A DNA stretch of 64,000 nt. Origin: Oscillospiraceae bacterium. Lineage in GTDB: Bacteria; Bacillota; Clostridia; Oscillospirales; Oscillospiraceae. Every line of letters begins with the position of its first letter. Position 1 is the stretch's first letter. The notes beneath the pieces were generated by a model. That model was given only the letters and a program-made list of their open reading frames with translations, ran no database searches and had not been told where the DNA came from. The stretch covers positions 1-64,000 of the forward strand of contig SVLJ01000005.1 in assembly GCA_015067995.1 (NCBI GenBank), given 5' to 3'. The position numbers and the translations under genes were made by a program. Below, piece after piece: positions 7,648-16,398 of this stretch.

Positions 7648-7750
7648 GGACGTTTATCCATCCGCTGTTAAAACCGCATCTTTTCGCGTTTATTCCTGTC
7701 AGCAAAATGCAGAATCCCGCTAAGATTTCGTAAAGCGTTTTTTCGAAGAC

Positions 7751-7780
7751 AGAAAGCTGCCGGTTCTCCGGCAGCTTTCT
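7751..7780 (-). terminator. Terminator hairpin downstream of the HAD gene
   Basis: A 13-bp perfect stem (7751-7763 with 7768-7780) with a 4-nt loop, 45 nt past the HAD phosphatase stop. The T-rich tail is better on the plus strand (GTCTTTTG) than on the minus strand, so it may act both ways. Confidence 0.6.
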
Positions 7781-7825
7781 GTCTTTTGTATCGAATTCTG
7801 ATGCCTGCTGCCACCGATGGCGCGG

Positions 7826-8476
7826 TCACTGTCCCAGTACCAGAGACAGCAATTCCTCCGCCGTGTCCGCCAGATGGACAGCACCGGCTTCCTGCAGCTC
7901 CTGCCGCCCCCGGAATCCCCAGGTGACGCCGCAGGATACAAGGCCGCCGTTCCGGGCGGTCTCCATATCCACATTGCTGTCGCCCACATAGAGGGTGGTG
8001 TCTCTTTCCGCGCCCAGTGCGTCCAGCACCAGCTGAAGACCGGCGGGGTCGGGCTTCACCGGCACGCCGTCCACCTTGCCCCGGATGACATCAAACACAC
8101 CGGGGAAGAAATGCTCCACGATCTCCGTGCAGAATCGGTCTCCCTTGTTGGAGTATACCGCCAGCTTCATGCCGCGGCGCTTCAGTTCTGCCAACATTTC
8201 CGGAATACCGGGATAGGGCGCTGTCTTTTCCAGACTGTGCTCCCCGTAATAGTCCATATATTCCGCCAGCGCCTCATCCAGCTGCGGGTCGCTGTCGCCC
8301 GCAGGGTCCAGCAGACGCAGCAGATTCCGCATACCGGTTCCCACCAGCCGGCGGTAGCCCTCCACGGTATGCTCCGGCCAGCCGCGTTTCCGGCATATCC
8401 AGTTGCCGGCATTGGCCAGATCCTCCAGCGTATTCAGAATCGTACCGTCCAGATCAAAAATCACAGATCGAAACAT
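7826..8476 (-). CDS. HAD-family hydrolase, phosphoglycolate phosphatase-like
   Basis: A 216-residue haloacid dehalogenase-type phosphatase. Motif I is VIFDLDGTILNT (residues 5-16; nucleophile Asp8, acid Asp10). Motif II is AVYSNKG, motif III is the Lys in PVKPDP, and motif IV is YVGDSNVDMETA. The helical cap lies between motifs I and II, as in Gph/PGP enzymes (subfamily IA). Possible substrates are phosphoglycolate or other small phosphoesters; the sequence does not settle this. It is monocistronic, between cstA and the serine hydrolase. Confidence 0.9.
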   Translation of the reverse strand: MFRSVIFDLDGTILNTLEDLANAGNWICRKRGWPEHTVEGYRRLVGTGMRNLLRLLDPAGDSDPQLDEALAEYMDYYGEHSLEKTAPYPGIPEMLAELKRRGMKLAVYSNKGDRFCTEIVEHFFPGVFDVIRGKVDGVPVKPDPAGLQLVLDALGAERDTTLYVGDSNVDMETARNGGLVSCGVTWGFRGRQELQEAGAVHLADTAEELLSLVLGQ

Positions 8477-8569
8477 GCTATCGCTTCCTTATTTTCATAA
8501 TTTTCGCCATTGTATCAAAAACAAGTACCTTTTGACAAGGTTTTCCTCGGCTGCGGGCGGATGTCATAA

Positions 8570-8599
8570 CCCGGAGCGGTTTCCGCAAACCGCTCCGGG
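8570..8599 (-). terminator. Terminator hairpin of the serine hydrolase gene
   Basis: A 13-bp stem (8570-8582 with 8587-8599) with a 4-nt loop, 13 nt beyond the stop codon on the minus strand. The following T-run is poor. Confidence 0.6.
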
Positions 8600-8611
8600 T
8601 CATTCATTCTC

Positions 8612-9748
8612 TCAATAGGTAATCGTGGGGTCGTCCGGGCCTTCCGGCAGCCGAACCTCGAAGGTCTCTCCCCGGAGATCTGCCATCACCGCAGTATAGA
8701 TGGATGACCGCAGTGGGCGGTTGGGCGGAGCCAGCACATGCTGAGAATAATAGATGGTGACATCGTTCACCGGATCCACCGAAGCGAATGCGCCTGCCGC
8801 GCCGCCCCAGCCGAATTCCGTGCGGCGGCCGCCCTCCCGTGGAGTGCGCATGCCGAGACCGTAACCGATCTCGTCGGTGCCGTAGGTGTACATGCTCCGC
8901 TGCTGCTCCGTCAGCCGATCCACCGCCATCATGGCGACGGTTTCTTTTTTCAGAAGCACATCGCCGATGCGCAGGGCCTCCAGAAACTTGATGTAATCCT
9001 CCACCGTGGACACGCAGCCTGCGCCGCCGCTGGCATATTCCCGCCCCGGGCGGTACGTATTCTTCCACCAGGGCAGGATCTCTCCCGTTTCCTTGTTATG
9101 GCGGTACTGGCAGGCAAAGCCCTCCCAGTCCTCCATGGGATGCATAAAATCGGAGTCCTTCATCCCCAATGGCTGGAAGATATGCTCCTTCACATAGTCC
9201 TCAAACTTCTGTCCGGACAGCAGCTCGGTCAGCGCAGCCAGCACATCGTGGCACAGGCTGTACCGCCAGCCTTCGCCGGGTTCAAATTCCAGCGGCGTTT
9301 CCGCCAGCTTTTCCACCAGCTCCACCGTGGGGCAACGCCGGTCACAGGCCTCATAGTATGCCTGCAGCGCAGGCGTCTGCAGGTCATAGTTCATGCCGGC
9401 AGTCATCTCAAACAGATGATGAATCCGTATGGGCTTGGTTGCCTTACGGACACCGTTTTCCGTTTTCACATACATCTCACGGAATGCCGGAATATAGTCC
9501 GACAGTTCGTCCTCCAGCCGGAACAGACCCTTTTCCCAGAGCTGCATGGCTGCCACAATGGTAAACAGCTTGGAACAGGAATAGATATGGTACTTTTCCT
9601 TGCCCTGCACGGGAATCCGATTCTCCCGGTCTGCATAGCCGCCCATATGGCGCAGGATGCACCGGCCATGCTGATACACGATCAGGTCAAAGCCGGGGAT
9701 TCCCATTTTCAGAAACAGGCTGCACAGCGCCTTTGTCTGTTCAAACAT
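8612..9748 (-). CDS. Serine hydrolase of the beta-lactamase (class C/PBP4*) family
   Basis: A 378-residue protein with the serine beta-lactamase/esterase fold. SCSK at 57-60 gives the SxxK catalytic pair (Ser57, Lys60). A YSL triad (in WRYSLCHD) replaces the YxN motif, and FGWGGAAG near the C terminus is the usual HxG/GGAAG region of EstB-like hydrolases. No signal peptide is seen, so it should act in the cytoplasm, more like an esterase or peptidase than a resistance enzyme. ATG 9748 is chosen because AAGGAG lies 7 nt upstream; ATG 9754 almost abuts it. It follows hisJ by 49 nt on the same strand and may be read through from the his operon. Confidence 0.85.
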   Translation of the reverse strand: MFEQTKALCSLFLKMGIPGFDLIVYQHGRCILRHMGGYADRENRIPVQGKEKYHIYSCSKLFTIVAAMQLWEKGLFRLEDELSDYIPAFREMYVKTENGVRKATKPIRIHHLFEMTAGMNYDLQTPALQAYYEACDRRCPTVELVEKLAETPLEFEPGEGWRYSLCHDVLAALTELLSGQKFEDYVKEHIFQPLGMKDSDFMHPMEDWEGFACQYRHNKETGEILPWWKNTYRPGREYASGGAGCVSTVEDYIKFLEALRIGDVLLKKETVAMMAVDRLTEQQRSMYTYGTDEIGYGLGMRTPREGGRRTEFGWGGAAGAFASVDPVNDVTIYYSQHVLAPPNRPLRSSIYTAVMADLRGETFEVRLPEGPDDPTITY

Positions 9749-9797
9749 ACGCATTCTCCTTGCACGAATACACGCTTTGTGGATTTCCGCATCCCGG

Positions 9798-10631
9798 TCA
9801 CAGCGGGCAGCTGACCCAGCCGCCTCCGGTGAGCAGCATGCTCTCCCGATAGCCTGCCGCCTTAGCCAGCTCTATAGCCTGATCGTAAGCGTACAGAATG
9901 GTTTCCGCGCTGTGGGTATCGGCGGTGATGACGACCTGCCCGCCCATTCGACGCCACTCCTCCAGCAGGAAGGGCGCGGGGTACGGCATTGTCCGGGAGC
10001 CACGGGACATGGCGCCGGTGTTGATCTCCAGCAGCGTCGCCGCAGGATCGGCGGCATGGAGGGCCCTCAGTGCCGCGGCACGATAGCGGGCGTCCGTCTC
10101 ATCAAAAAGTCCGCCGTCCCCGTTGAGCTTGGTAATCAGGTCAATGTGTCCCAGAATGTCCGGTTTCTTTGCCGCCGCCTCTGCCACCGCCGCAAAATAG
10201 CCTTCCACCAGTGCCAGCATATCGCCGCCGAACATGGCGTCCCGGCAGGCCAGCAGCATTTCCGGTTTCCAGTCCACAGTATAGTACTCGCCTGTGGCAA
10301 TGTCAAACAGGTTGTGGACAGAGCCGATCCAGTATTCCGCCCAGTCCGGCACGGGCACATCGGAACAGAGATCCCACTCAATACCCAGGAGAATTTCCAT
10401 GCGTCCCGCGTACTCGCTGCGCAGCCGCTCCGCCTCTGCACGGTAGGCAGAGAGGTCAGTGCCCATACATACGCCCACATCTGAAGGAGCAGGAGTATGA
10501 ATATGACCGGAGAAGCCGTAATGCTTCACCCCGGCTTTACAGGCAGCCGCCGCCATCTCCGCCATGGTATGCTTTCCGTCGCAGAAGGTGGAATGGGTAT
10601 GGACGGAACCGTGATAGGGTGTCAGCTTCAT
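9798..10631 (-). CDS. hisJ: Histidinol-phosphatase, PHP type
   Basis: A 277-residue PHP-domain phosphatase that removes phosphate from L-histidinol phosphate. [12 protein letters not shown] (11-22), GFSGHIHTP and the later ITADTH supply the His/Asp metal ligands of the trinuclear PHP centre. The start codon overlaps the hisIE stop (ATGA), so it is the last translationally coupled gene of the his operon. It fills the step that the HisB protein here, which is dehydratase only, cannot do. Confidence 0.9.
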   Translation of the reverse strand: MKLTPYHGSVHTHSTFCDGKHTMAEMAAAACKAGVKHYGFSGHIHTPAPSDVGVCMGTDLSAYRAEAERLRSEYAGRMEILLGIEWDLCSDVPVPDWAEYWIGSVHNLFDIATGEYYTVDWKPEMLLACRDAMFGGDMLALVEGYFAAVAEAAAKKPDILGHIDLITKLNGDGGLFDETDARYRAAALRALHAADPAATLLEINTGAMSRGSRTMPYPAPFLLEEWRRMGGQVVITADTHSAETILYAYDQAIELAKAAGYRESMLLTGGGWVSCPL

Positions 10632-11263
10632 TGCATTCTCTCCTGCTTCACCTTGTGATCCACCACATGGCGCTTTTCCAGCTCACGGGTGATATCCTCC
10701 ACGGTGATGCTCATCTGTACCATCAGCACCATCACATGATACGTCAGGTCGGCGATCTCGTAGATGGTTTCCTCCCGGTCGTTTTTGCTGCCGCCGATGA
10801 TGACCTCGGTGCATTCCTCTCCCACCTTCTTGAGGATCTTGTCCATACCCTTCTCAAAGAGGTAGGTGGTGTAGCTGCCCTCCTTCGGATTGCTCTTGCG
10901 TCCGGCGATGAGATCATACAGTCCCTCGTAGCTGAAGGCCTTCAGCTCGTCGGAAAGGTACAGCTGGTTGAAGAAGCAGCTCTCCTCTCCGGTGTGGCAG
11001 GCAGGGCCGTCCTTTACCACCTCCACTACCAGCGCGTCGCCGTCGCAGTCGGCGGTGATGGACACCACATGCTGCACCGCGCCGGAGGTATCTCCCTTGC
11101 GCCACAGCTCCTGACGGCTGCGGCTCCAGAAGCAGGTGCGCTGCTCGTCGATGGTGATGGCAAGGCTCTCTTTATTCATATAGGCCAGGGTCAGCACCTG
11201 CTTGGTGTAGTGATCCTGCACGATGGCAGGAATGAGACCCTTCTCGTCAAATTTCAGTTCCAT
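10628..11263 (-). CDS. hisIE: Phosphoribosyl-AMP cyclohydrolase / phosphoribosyl-ATP pyrophosphatase
   Basis: A 211-residue bifunctional enzyme for steps 2 and 3 of histidine synthesis. The N-terminal HisI part (1-110) has [15 protein letters not shown] and the zinc-site segments DCDGDALVV and [10 protein letters not shown]. The C-terminal HisE part (about 115-205) has the [10 protein letters not shown] and [11 protein letters not shown] helices of the MazG-like pyrophosphatase. ATG 11263 is preferred, with AAGGAG 6 nt upstream. There is an 11-nt gap after hisF. Confidence 0.95.
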   Translation of the reverse strand: MELKFDEKGLIPAIVQDHYTKQVLTLAYMNKESLAITIDEQRTCFWSRSRQELWRKGDTSGAVQHVVSITADCDGDALVVEVVKDGPACHTGEESCFFNQLYLSDELKAFSYEGLYDLIAGRKSNPKEGSYTTYLFEKGMDKILKKVGEECTEVIIGGSKNDREETIYEIADLTYHVMVLMVQMSITVEDITRELEKRHVVDHKVKQERMQ

Positions 11264-11274
11264 ACGTCTCTCCT

Positions 11275-12030
11275 TCACAGGCGCATCTCCACGCCCTGGG
11301 CGCGGAGATATTGTTTCAGGTCACGAATCCCCACCTGCCGGGTGTGGAAAATGGAGGCTGCCAGTCCCGCGTCGATGCCGGGATGGGTGAAAAGCTCCGC
11401 AAAGTCCTCCAGCTTGCCGGCGCCGCCGCTGGCGATGATGGGCACATCCACCCGGGATGCCAGCGCATCCAGCATCTCCAGATCGAAGCCGCCCTTCACG
11501 CCGTCGGTATCAATGGAGTTGAGGACGATCTCGCCTGCGCCGTTTTTCACACCCTGTACAGCCCATTCCATGGCGTCGATGCCGGTGTCCTCCCGGCCAC
11601 CCTTGGCAAAGAGGCGGAACTGTCCGTCCACCCGCTTCACGTCCATGGACAGCACCACGCACTGGTCACCGTATTTCCGTGCCGCCTCAGCGATGAGGCC
11701 GGGATTACGGATAGCGCCGGAATTGACGCTGACCTTGTCGGCGCCGCATTTCAGCACCCGGTCGAAGTCCTCCAGCGATCCGATGCCGCCGCCCACCGTC
11801 AGGGGGATGAAGATCTCCCCCGCCACCCGGCGCAGGATATCGGTAAACAGGGTGCGCCCCTCCACAGAGGCGGTGATGTCGTAAAACACCAGCTCGTCGG
11901 CGCCGCTTTCGTTGTAAAACCGGGCCATCTCCACCGGGTCTGCCATATCCCGCAGGCCCTCGAAGTTGGTACCCTTCACCACCCGTCCGTTCTTGACATC
12001 CAGACAGGGAATGATGCGTTTTGCCAGCAT
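11275..12030 (-). CDS. hisF: Imidazole glycerol phosphate synthase, cyclase subunit
   Basis: A 251-residue (beta-alpha)8 barrel. It opens [20 protein letters not shown], with catalytic Asp11, and carries the phosphate-binding VGGGIGS and IASGGAG loops. It works with HisH to form IGP and AICAR from PRFAR. The start at 12030 follows GAGGAGGG; the frame stays open upstream to 12129 but there is no initiation signal there. It lies between hisA and hisIE. Confidence 0.95.
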   Translation of the reverse strand: MLAKRIIPCLDVKNGRVVKGTNFEGLRDMADPVEMARFYNESGADELVFYDITASVEGRTLFTDILRRVAGEIFIPLTVGGGIGSLEDFDRVLKCGADKVSVNSGAIRNPGLIAEAARKYGDQCVVLSMDVKRVDGQFRLFAKGGREDTGIDAMEWAVQGVKNGAGEIVLNSIDTDGVKGGFDLEMLDALASRVDVPIIASGGAGKLEDFAELFTHPGIDAGLAASIFHTRQVGIRDLKQYLRAQGVEMRL

Positions 12031-12043
12031 ACGTCTTCCCTCC

Positions 12044-12802
12044 TCAGAACAGCGCAGGCTCGTCGTCTTCCTCGGTGCGGCGATTGCCTGCTGCATCCAG
12101 ACACATGCCCAGATCCAGCCGTCCATCATAAACCGCCTTGCCCAGAATAGCGCCGGCCACGCCCATGGCGTTCAGCGTCTCGATCTCCCGTACAGAGCTG
12201 ATGCCGCCGGAGGCGATGATATCCAGTCCCTCGATCTTCACCAGCTCGCGGTATGCCTCCAGATTGGTGCCGGAGAGTGTGCCGTCCCGGCTGATATCGG
12301 TGTAGATGACGGTTTTCACACCGGCGTCCCGCAGGCGGCGGCAAAAATCGAAGCCTTCCTCGCCGCTGGTCTTCTCCCAGCCGTGGGTAGCCACCATGCC
12401 GTCCCTTGCATCCACGCCTACGGCAATCTTCTCACCGTATCGCTCTGCCATGCGGCGGGTAAAGGCAAAGTTCTCCACCGCCGCAGTGCCCAGAATCACA
12501 CGGTTGACGCCCAGCTCCAGATACTGCAGAATACGCTCTTCGGTACGGATGCCGCCGCCCACCTCGATGAAGGCGTGTCCCTGCTGCACCAGTGCCTCGA
12601 TCTCCACCAGATTGGCAAAACCCGGCTCACCGGCACGGGCGCCGTCCAGATCCACAATGTGGAGGTTCCGTGCACCGGCACGGATGAAGCGCCGCGCCAC
12701 GCCGCAGGGCTGGGCGGAATAGACGGTCATTTTATCATAGTCACCTTGTGTCAGACGGACGGCGCGTCCGTCCCGCAGGTCAATGGCAGGAAAAATCTCC
12801 AT
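12044..12802 (-). CDS. hisA: ProFAR isomerase
   Basis: A 252-residue (beta-alpha)8 isomerase that opens the ribose of ProFAR to give PRFAR. MEIFPAIDLRDGRAVRLTQG holds the first catalytic Asp. EVGGGIRTE and IASGGISS are the phosphate loops, and IYTDISRDGTLSG carries the second catalytic Asp. The start has AAGGAG 7 nt upstream. It is spaced 13 nt before hisF. Confidence 0.95.
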   Translation of the reverse strand: MEIFPAIDLRDGRAVRLTQGDYDKMTVYSAQPCGVARRFIRAGARNLHIVDLDGARAGEPGFANLVEIEALVQQGHAFIEVGGGIRTEERILQYLELGVNRVILGTAAVENFAFTRRMAERYGEKIAVGVDARDGMVATHGWEKTSGEEGFDFCRRLRDAGVKTVIYTDISRDGTLSGTNLEAYRELVKIEGLDIIASGGISSVREIETLNAMGVAGAILGKAVYDGRLDLGMCLDAAGNRRTEEDDEPALF

Positions 12803-12816
12803 AACGTTTCTCCTTC

Positions 12817-13428
12817 TCACAATTCTCCGAAGGCCTTCAGCAGCCGCAGTCCCGCGTCACCGGACTTCTCCGGGTGGAACTGGGTGCCCCAGACATTGCC
12901 CCGGCGTACCACGCCGGTGACGGACACATTGCCGTACCCGGAGGTTGCCAGCGTACTTTCTGCGCAGTCGGCGGCAAAAAAGCTGTGGACATAGTACACA
13001 TATTCCCCGTCCCGGAAATACCGGAAGATGGGATCGTCCCGCTTCACCTGCAGGCTGTTCCAGCCCATGTGCGGCACCTTCAGACTCTTATCCTTCAGTG
13101 CGCTGCGCAGATCAATGACTCTGCCGGGGATCAGTCCCAGGCCGGGATGGTCTCCGTATTCCAGACTGCGTTCAAACAGCAGCTGCATACCGAGGCAGAT
13201 GCCCAGGAACGGTTTCTTTTCCGCCTCCTCCAGCAGCACCGGAACAAGACCGGTATCCTCCAGCTTCTGTCGCGCGTCGCCAAAGGCACCCACGCCGGGG
13301 AGGATAATGCGCTCCGCAGCACGAAGTCTGGCCGCATCGCCGGTGACCTCTGCCTCCAGACCCAGATACCGCAGACTGGAGGTCAGGGAAAACAGATTGC
13401 CTACGCCGTAATCCACAATGGCGATCAT
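12817..13428 (-). CDS. hisH: Imidazole glycerol phosphate synthase, glutaminase subunit
   Basis: A 203-residue class I glutamine amidotransferase. The nucleophile motif GICLGMQLLF and the late FHPEKSG (His-Glu) complete the catalytic triad. It supplies ammonia to HisF. ATG 13428 is set by MIAIVDYGVGN, the family N terminus; it starts one base after the hisB stop. Confidence 0.95.
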   Translation of the reverse strand: MIAIVDYGVGNLFSLTSSLRYLGLEAEVTGDAARLRAAERIILPGVGAFGDARQKLEDTGLVPVLLEEAEKKPFLGICLGMQLLFERSLEYGDHPGLGLIPGRVIDLRSALKDKSLKVPHMGWNSLQVKRDDPIFRYFRDGEYVYYVHSFFAADCAESTLATSGYGNVSVTGVVRRGNVWGTQFHPEKSGDAGLRLLKAFGEL

Positions 13429-13429
13429 A

Positions 13430-14017
13430 TCACAGCACTCCCTTGGTACTGGGGATCTCACCCAGATGCTTTTCGTCCATGGCCACCGCCATTTTCAGCG
13501 TGCGGCCCATGCCCTTGAAGATGGCCTCCAGAATGTGGTGGGTGTTCTCACCAGCCATCTGACGGATGTGAACGGTGGCCTGACAGTTGCGGACGAAGCC
13601 CAGCCAGAACTCCCTGGCCAGTTCCGTGTCGAAATCGCCCACCGTCATGCTGGGCAGTTCCACCGCCCAGCCCAGATAGTCCCGGCCTGAGAGGTCGCAG
13701 GCACACAGCACCAGCGTCTCATCCATGGGCAGCAGGAACTGTCCGTAGCGCTGAATGCCCCGCTTCTCCCCAAGCGCCTCAGCAAAGGCACGCCCCAGCG
13801 TGATGCCGATATCCTCCGCCGAGTGATGATAGTCCACACAGGTGTCACCCTGACAGCGCAGCTTCATATCAAAATCACCGTGGCGGGTCAGCAGTGTCAG
13901 CATATGATCCAGAAAGCCGCTGCCGGTGGCGATATCCGCCTTGCCGCTGCCGTCCAGATTCAAATACAGGGTAATATCCGTCTCCGCTGTAGTGCGGAGG
14001 AGCTTGGCAGTACGCAT
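13430..14017 (-). CDS. hisB: Imidazoleglycerol-phosphate dehydratase
   Basis: A 195-residue monofunctional HisB. The two metal-binding signatures are visible: GFLDHMLTLLTRHG then DYHHSAEDIGI in the first half, and MAGENTHHILEAIFKG in the second. There is no HAD phosphatase domain as in the enterobacterial fusion, consistent with the separate hisJ. It is in the operon between hisC and hisH. Confidence 0.95.
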   Translation of the reverse strand: MRTAKLLRTTAETDITLYLNLDGSGKADIATGSGFLDHMLTLLTRHGDFDMKLRCQGDTCVDYHHSAEDIGITLGRAFAEALGEKRGIQRYGQFLLPMDETLVLCACDLSGRDYLGWAVELPSMTVGDFDTELAREFWLGFVRNCQATVHIRQMAGENTHHILEAIFKGMGRTLKMAVAMDEKHLGEIPSTKGVL

Positions 14018-14032
14018 AATGGCACGCCCTCC

Positions 14033-15100
14033 TTATGATTCATTGAGTAGATTGCCGATGGCCGTTACCAGCTCCGCCATCTGTCCTCCGGAGCCGATGG
14101 TGATGCGGCAGTAGTCGGCAATGCGTTCCGGCGCATCAAAGTGCCGCACCAGAATGCCCAGCGCCTTCAGGCGGCGGTACAGCTCGCCGCCGGGCATCCG
14201 GTCAGATTTGGCAAAGACGAAGTTGGCGCTGCTGGGCAGCACGGTGAAGCCCATGCCCTCCAGCTTTTCCACCGTCCATGCGCGGGTCTTCCGGATAGCG
14301 GCGGTACAGCTCTGGAAATATGCCTCATCCTCCATGGCCGCCGCACCGGCCACCATGGAAAGGCGGTTGACGTTATAGGGGTTGAAGCTGTACTTCACCC
14401 GATTCAGGTCGGCAATGAGATCGGCATGTCCCATGGCGAAGCCCACCCGTCCGCCTGCCAGAGAGCGGCTCTTGGACATGGTCTGCACCACCATCAGATT
14501 GTCAAACTCCGGGATCAGCGTCACGCAGCTCTCCGCGCCGAAATCCACATAGGCCTCGTCCACAATGACCAACCGGTTGCGGTTGGCCTCCAGCAGACGG
14601 CGGATCTCGCTGCGGGGCAGAGCGATGCCGGTGGGTGCGTTGGGATTGGCGATGACCGCCATGCCGGGGAAATCCATGTAGTCATCCACGGAAATGGAGA
14701 AATCCTCCCGCAGGGGGATGACGGCGGCCTCCAGCCCGAACAGCGCCGCCTGCGCCTTGTAAAAGCCGTAGGTGATATCGGGATAGGCCACGCCGCAGCC
14801 CGTGCCGCAGAAGGCACGGAAGGCGAAAGCCAGAATCTCATCGGAACCGTTGGCAGAGATGACGTTCTCCGTTTTCAGGCCGTACCGCCCTGCAATGGCA
14901 CTGTCCAGCACCGCGCAGGTGGGGTCGGAATAGAGATTCAGCTTCTCCGTCTCCCCGTGGGAGATAGCCTCCAGCACCTTGGGGGACGGCGGGAAGGGAC
15001 TTTCGTTGGTGTTCAGCTTGTTGTACCGCAGATCCCGGGGCTGTTCGCCGGGAGTATAGGGAGCCAGCTTTCCGGCTTCCGCACTGATAAATCGGCTCAT
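14033..15100 (-). CDS. hisC: Histidinol-phosphate aminotransferase
   Basis: A 355-residue class I/II PLP aminotransferase. The N-terminal LNTNESPFPPSP substrate loop, the NPNAPTG motif, DEAYVDF, and the PLP lysine in MSKSRSLAGGRVGF are all present. It converts imidazole acetol phosphate to histidinol phosphate. It lies 11 nt behind hisD in the operon. Confidence 0.95.
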   Translation of the reverse strand: MSRFISAEAGKLAPYTPGEQPRDLRYNKLNTNESPFPPSPKVLEAISHGETEKLNLYSDPTCAVLDSAIAGRYGLKTENVISANGSDEILAFAFRAFCGTGCGVAYPDITYGFYKAQAALFGLEAAVIPLREDFSISVDDYMDFPGMAVIANPNAPTGIALPRSEIRRLLEANRNRLVIVDEAYVDFGAESCVTLIPEFDNLMVVQTMSKSRSLAGGRVGFAMGHADLIADLNRVKYSFNPYNVNRLSMVAGAAAMEDEAYFQSCTAAIRKTRAWTVEKLEGMGFTVLPSSANFVFAKSDRMPGGELYRRLKALGILVRHFDAPERIADYCRITIGSGGQMAELVTAIGNLLNES

Positions 15101-15111
15101 GTGTCACCTCG

Positions 15112-16398
15112 TCATTCCGTGGTTTCGCTGCGGATGGTCACGCTGCGGGCGTGGGCATGCAAGCCTTCCCGTTCCGCGAAGTCTGCGATCCGGGGCGCAC
15201 ATTCCGCCAGCGCCTCCGGCGTGTAATACAGGAAGCTGGAACGCTTCATGAAATCGTCCACGCCCAGCGGACTGGAAAACCGCGCCGTTCCGGAGGTGGG
15301 CAGCGTATGGTTGGGGCCGCCGTAGTAGTCCCCCAGCGCCTCCGGCACATGCCGTCCCAGAAAGACGCTGCCCGCATTACGGATCTCACCCAGCAGGGCA
15401 AAGGGATCGTCCACACACAGCTCCAGATGCTCCGGAGCGATGGCATTCACTGCCGCCAGCGCCTCACGCATATCGGCGGCAATGAGGATCTTTCCGTTGT
15501 CATCGATGGATTTTCGGGCCACATCCTGACGGGGCAGCTGCGCCAGCTGCACCTCCAGCTCCGCCTGTACCGCCTGCGCCAGCTCACGGCTCTCCGTCAC
15601 CAGTACGGCGGAGGCCATGATGTCATGCTCTGCCTGACTCAGCAGATCCGCCGCCACCCAGCGGGGATCACACTTGCCATCCGCCAGCACCAGAATCTCA
15701 CTTGGCCCGGCGATCATATCGATATCCACCCTGCCGAAGACCTTGCGCTTGGCAGTGGCCACAAACAGGCCGCCCGGCCCCACGATCTTGTCCACTGCAG
15801 GAACGGTCTCCGTGCCGTAAGCCAGTGCCGCCACACCCTGTGCGCCGCCGGCCTTGATGATGGTATCCACGCCGGCGATCCGCGCTGCCGCCAGCGCCTC
15901 GGGCCGGATGCTGCCGTCTCTGGCAGGCGGCGTCACCATGACGATCTGACGGACACCGGCGATCCGTGCCGGGATGACATCCATCAGCACCGTGGAGGGG
16001 AACGTCTCCGGACTGCCGGGGACACATACGCCCACCTTCTCGATGGGCGTCCACCGCTGACCCAGAACGCAGCCGTCGGGACGGTTGATGGTAAAGTCCT
16101 GATGTACCTGCTTTTCGTGAAACTCCCGGATGTTGGCGGCGGCGCGGCGCAGGGTTTCCAGAAAGTCCGCATCCACCGTCTCCATAGCAGTGTCTATTTC
16201 TTCCTCCGTCACCGCCAACGCCTCCAGCTCCACGCCGTCAAACTGCCGGGCGTATTTTCGCAGAGCCGCGTCGCCGTTTTCCTGCACATCCGCCAGTATG
16301 GCGTCTACCGCCTCGTCGATCTGAGGCAGGCTGTTCTGAATGTCACGATTCAGTATTTTCTCTACCGGCAGGCCGGTCAGTTCCATAATGGAGATCAT
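15112..16398 (-). CDS. hisD: Histidinol dehydrogenase
   Basis: A 428-residue zinc enzyme that oxidises histidinol to histidine in two NAD-dependent steps. It contains the HisD signature DMIAGPSEILVLAD, the QAEHD zinc ligands, and the late HTLPTSGTARF and GVDDFMK segments. The start at 16398 overlaps the hisZG stop (ATGA), with GGAGG 10 nt before; a longer frame to 16449 lies inside hisZG. Confidence 0.95.
   Translation of the reverse strand: MISIMELTGLPVEKILNRDIQNSLPQIDEAVDAILADVQENGDAALRKYARQFDGVELEALAVTEEEIDTAMETVDADFLETLRRAAANIREFHEKQVHQDFTINRPDGCVLGQRWTPIEKVGVCVPGSPETFPSTVLMDVIPARIAGVRQIVMVTPPARDGSIRPEALAAARIAGVDTIIKAGGAQGVAALAYGTETVPAVDKIVGPGGLFVATAKRKVFGRVDIDMIAGPSEILVLADGKCDPRWVAADLLSQAEHDIMASAVLVTESRELAQAVQAELEVQLAQLPRQDVARKSIDDNGKILIAADMREALAAVNAIAPEHLELCVDDPFALLGEIRNAGSVFLGRHVPEALGDYYGGPNHTLPTSGTARFSSPLGVDDFMKRSSFLYYTPEALAECAPRIADFAEREGLHAHARSVTIRSETTE

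Noticed and set aside
6079-7671. 530-codon open frame on the plus strand across cstA
   Set aside because: It is antisense to cstA; the translation is Gly/Asp/Gln-rich with no fold, which is typical of antisense of a biased membrane gene.
10169-11884. 571-codon plus-strand frame across hisJ, hisIE and hisF
   Set aside because: It runs antisense through three recognised his genes and encodes no family.
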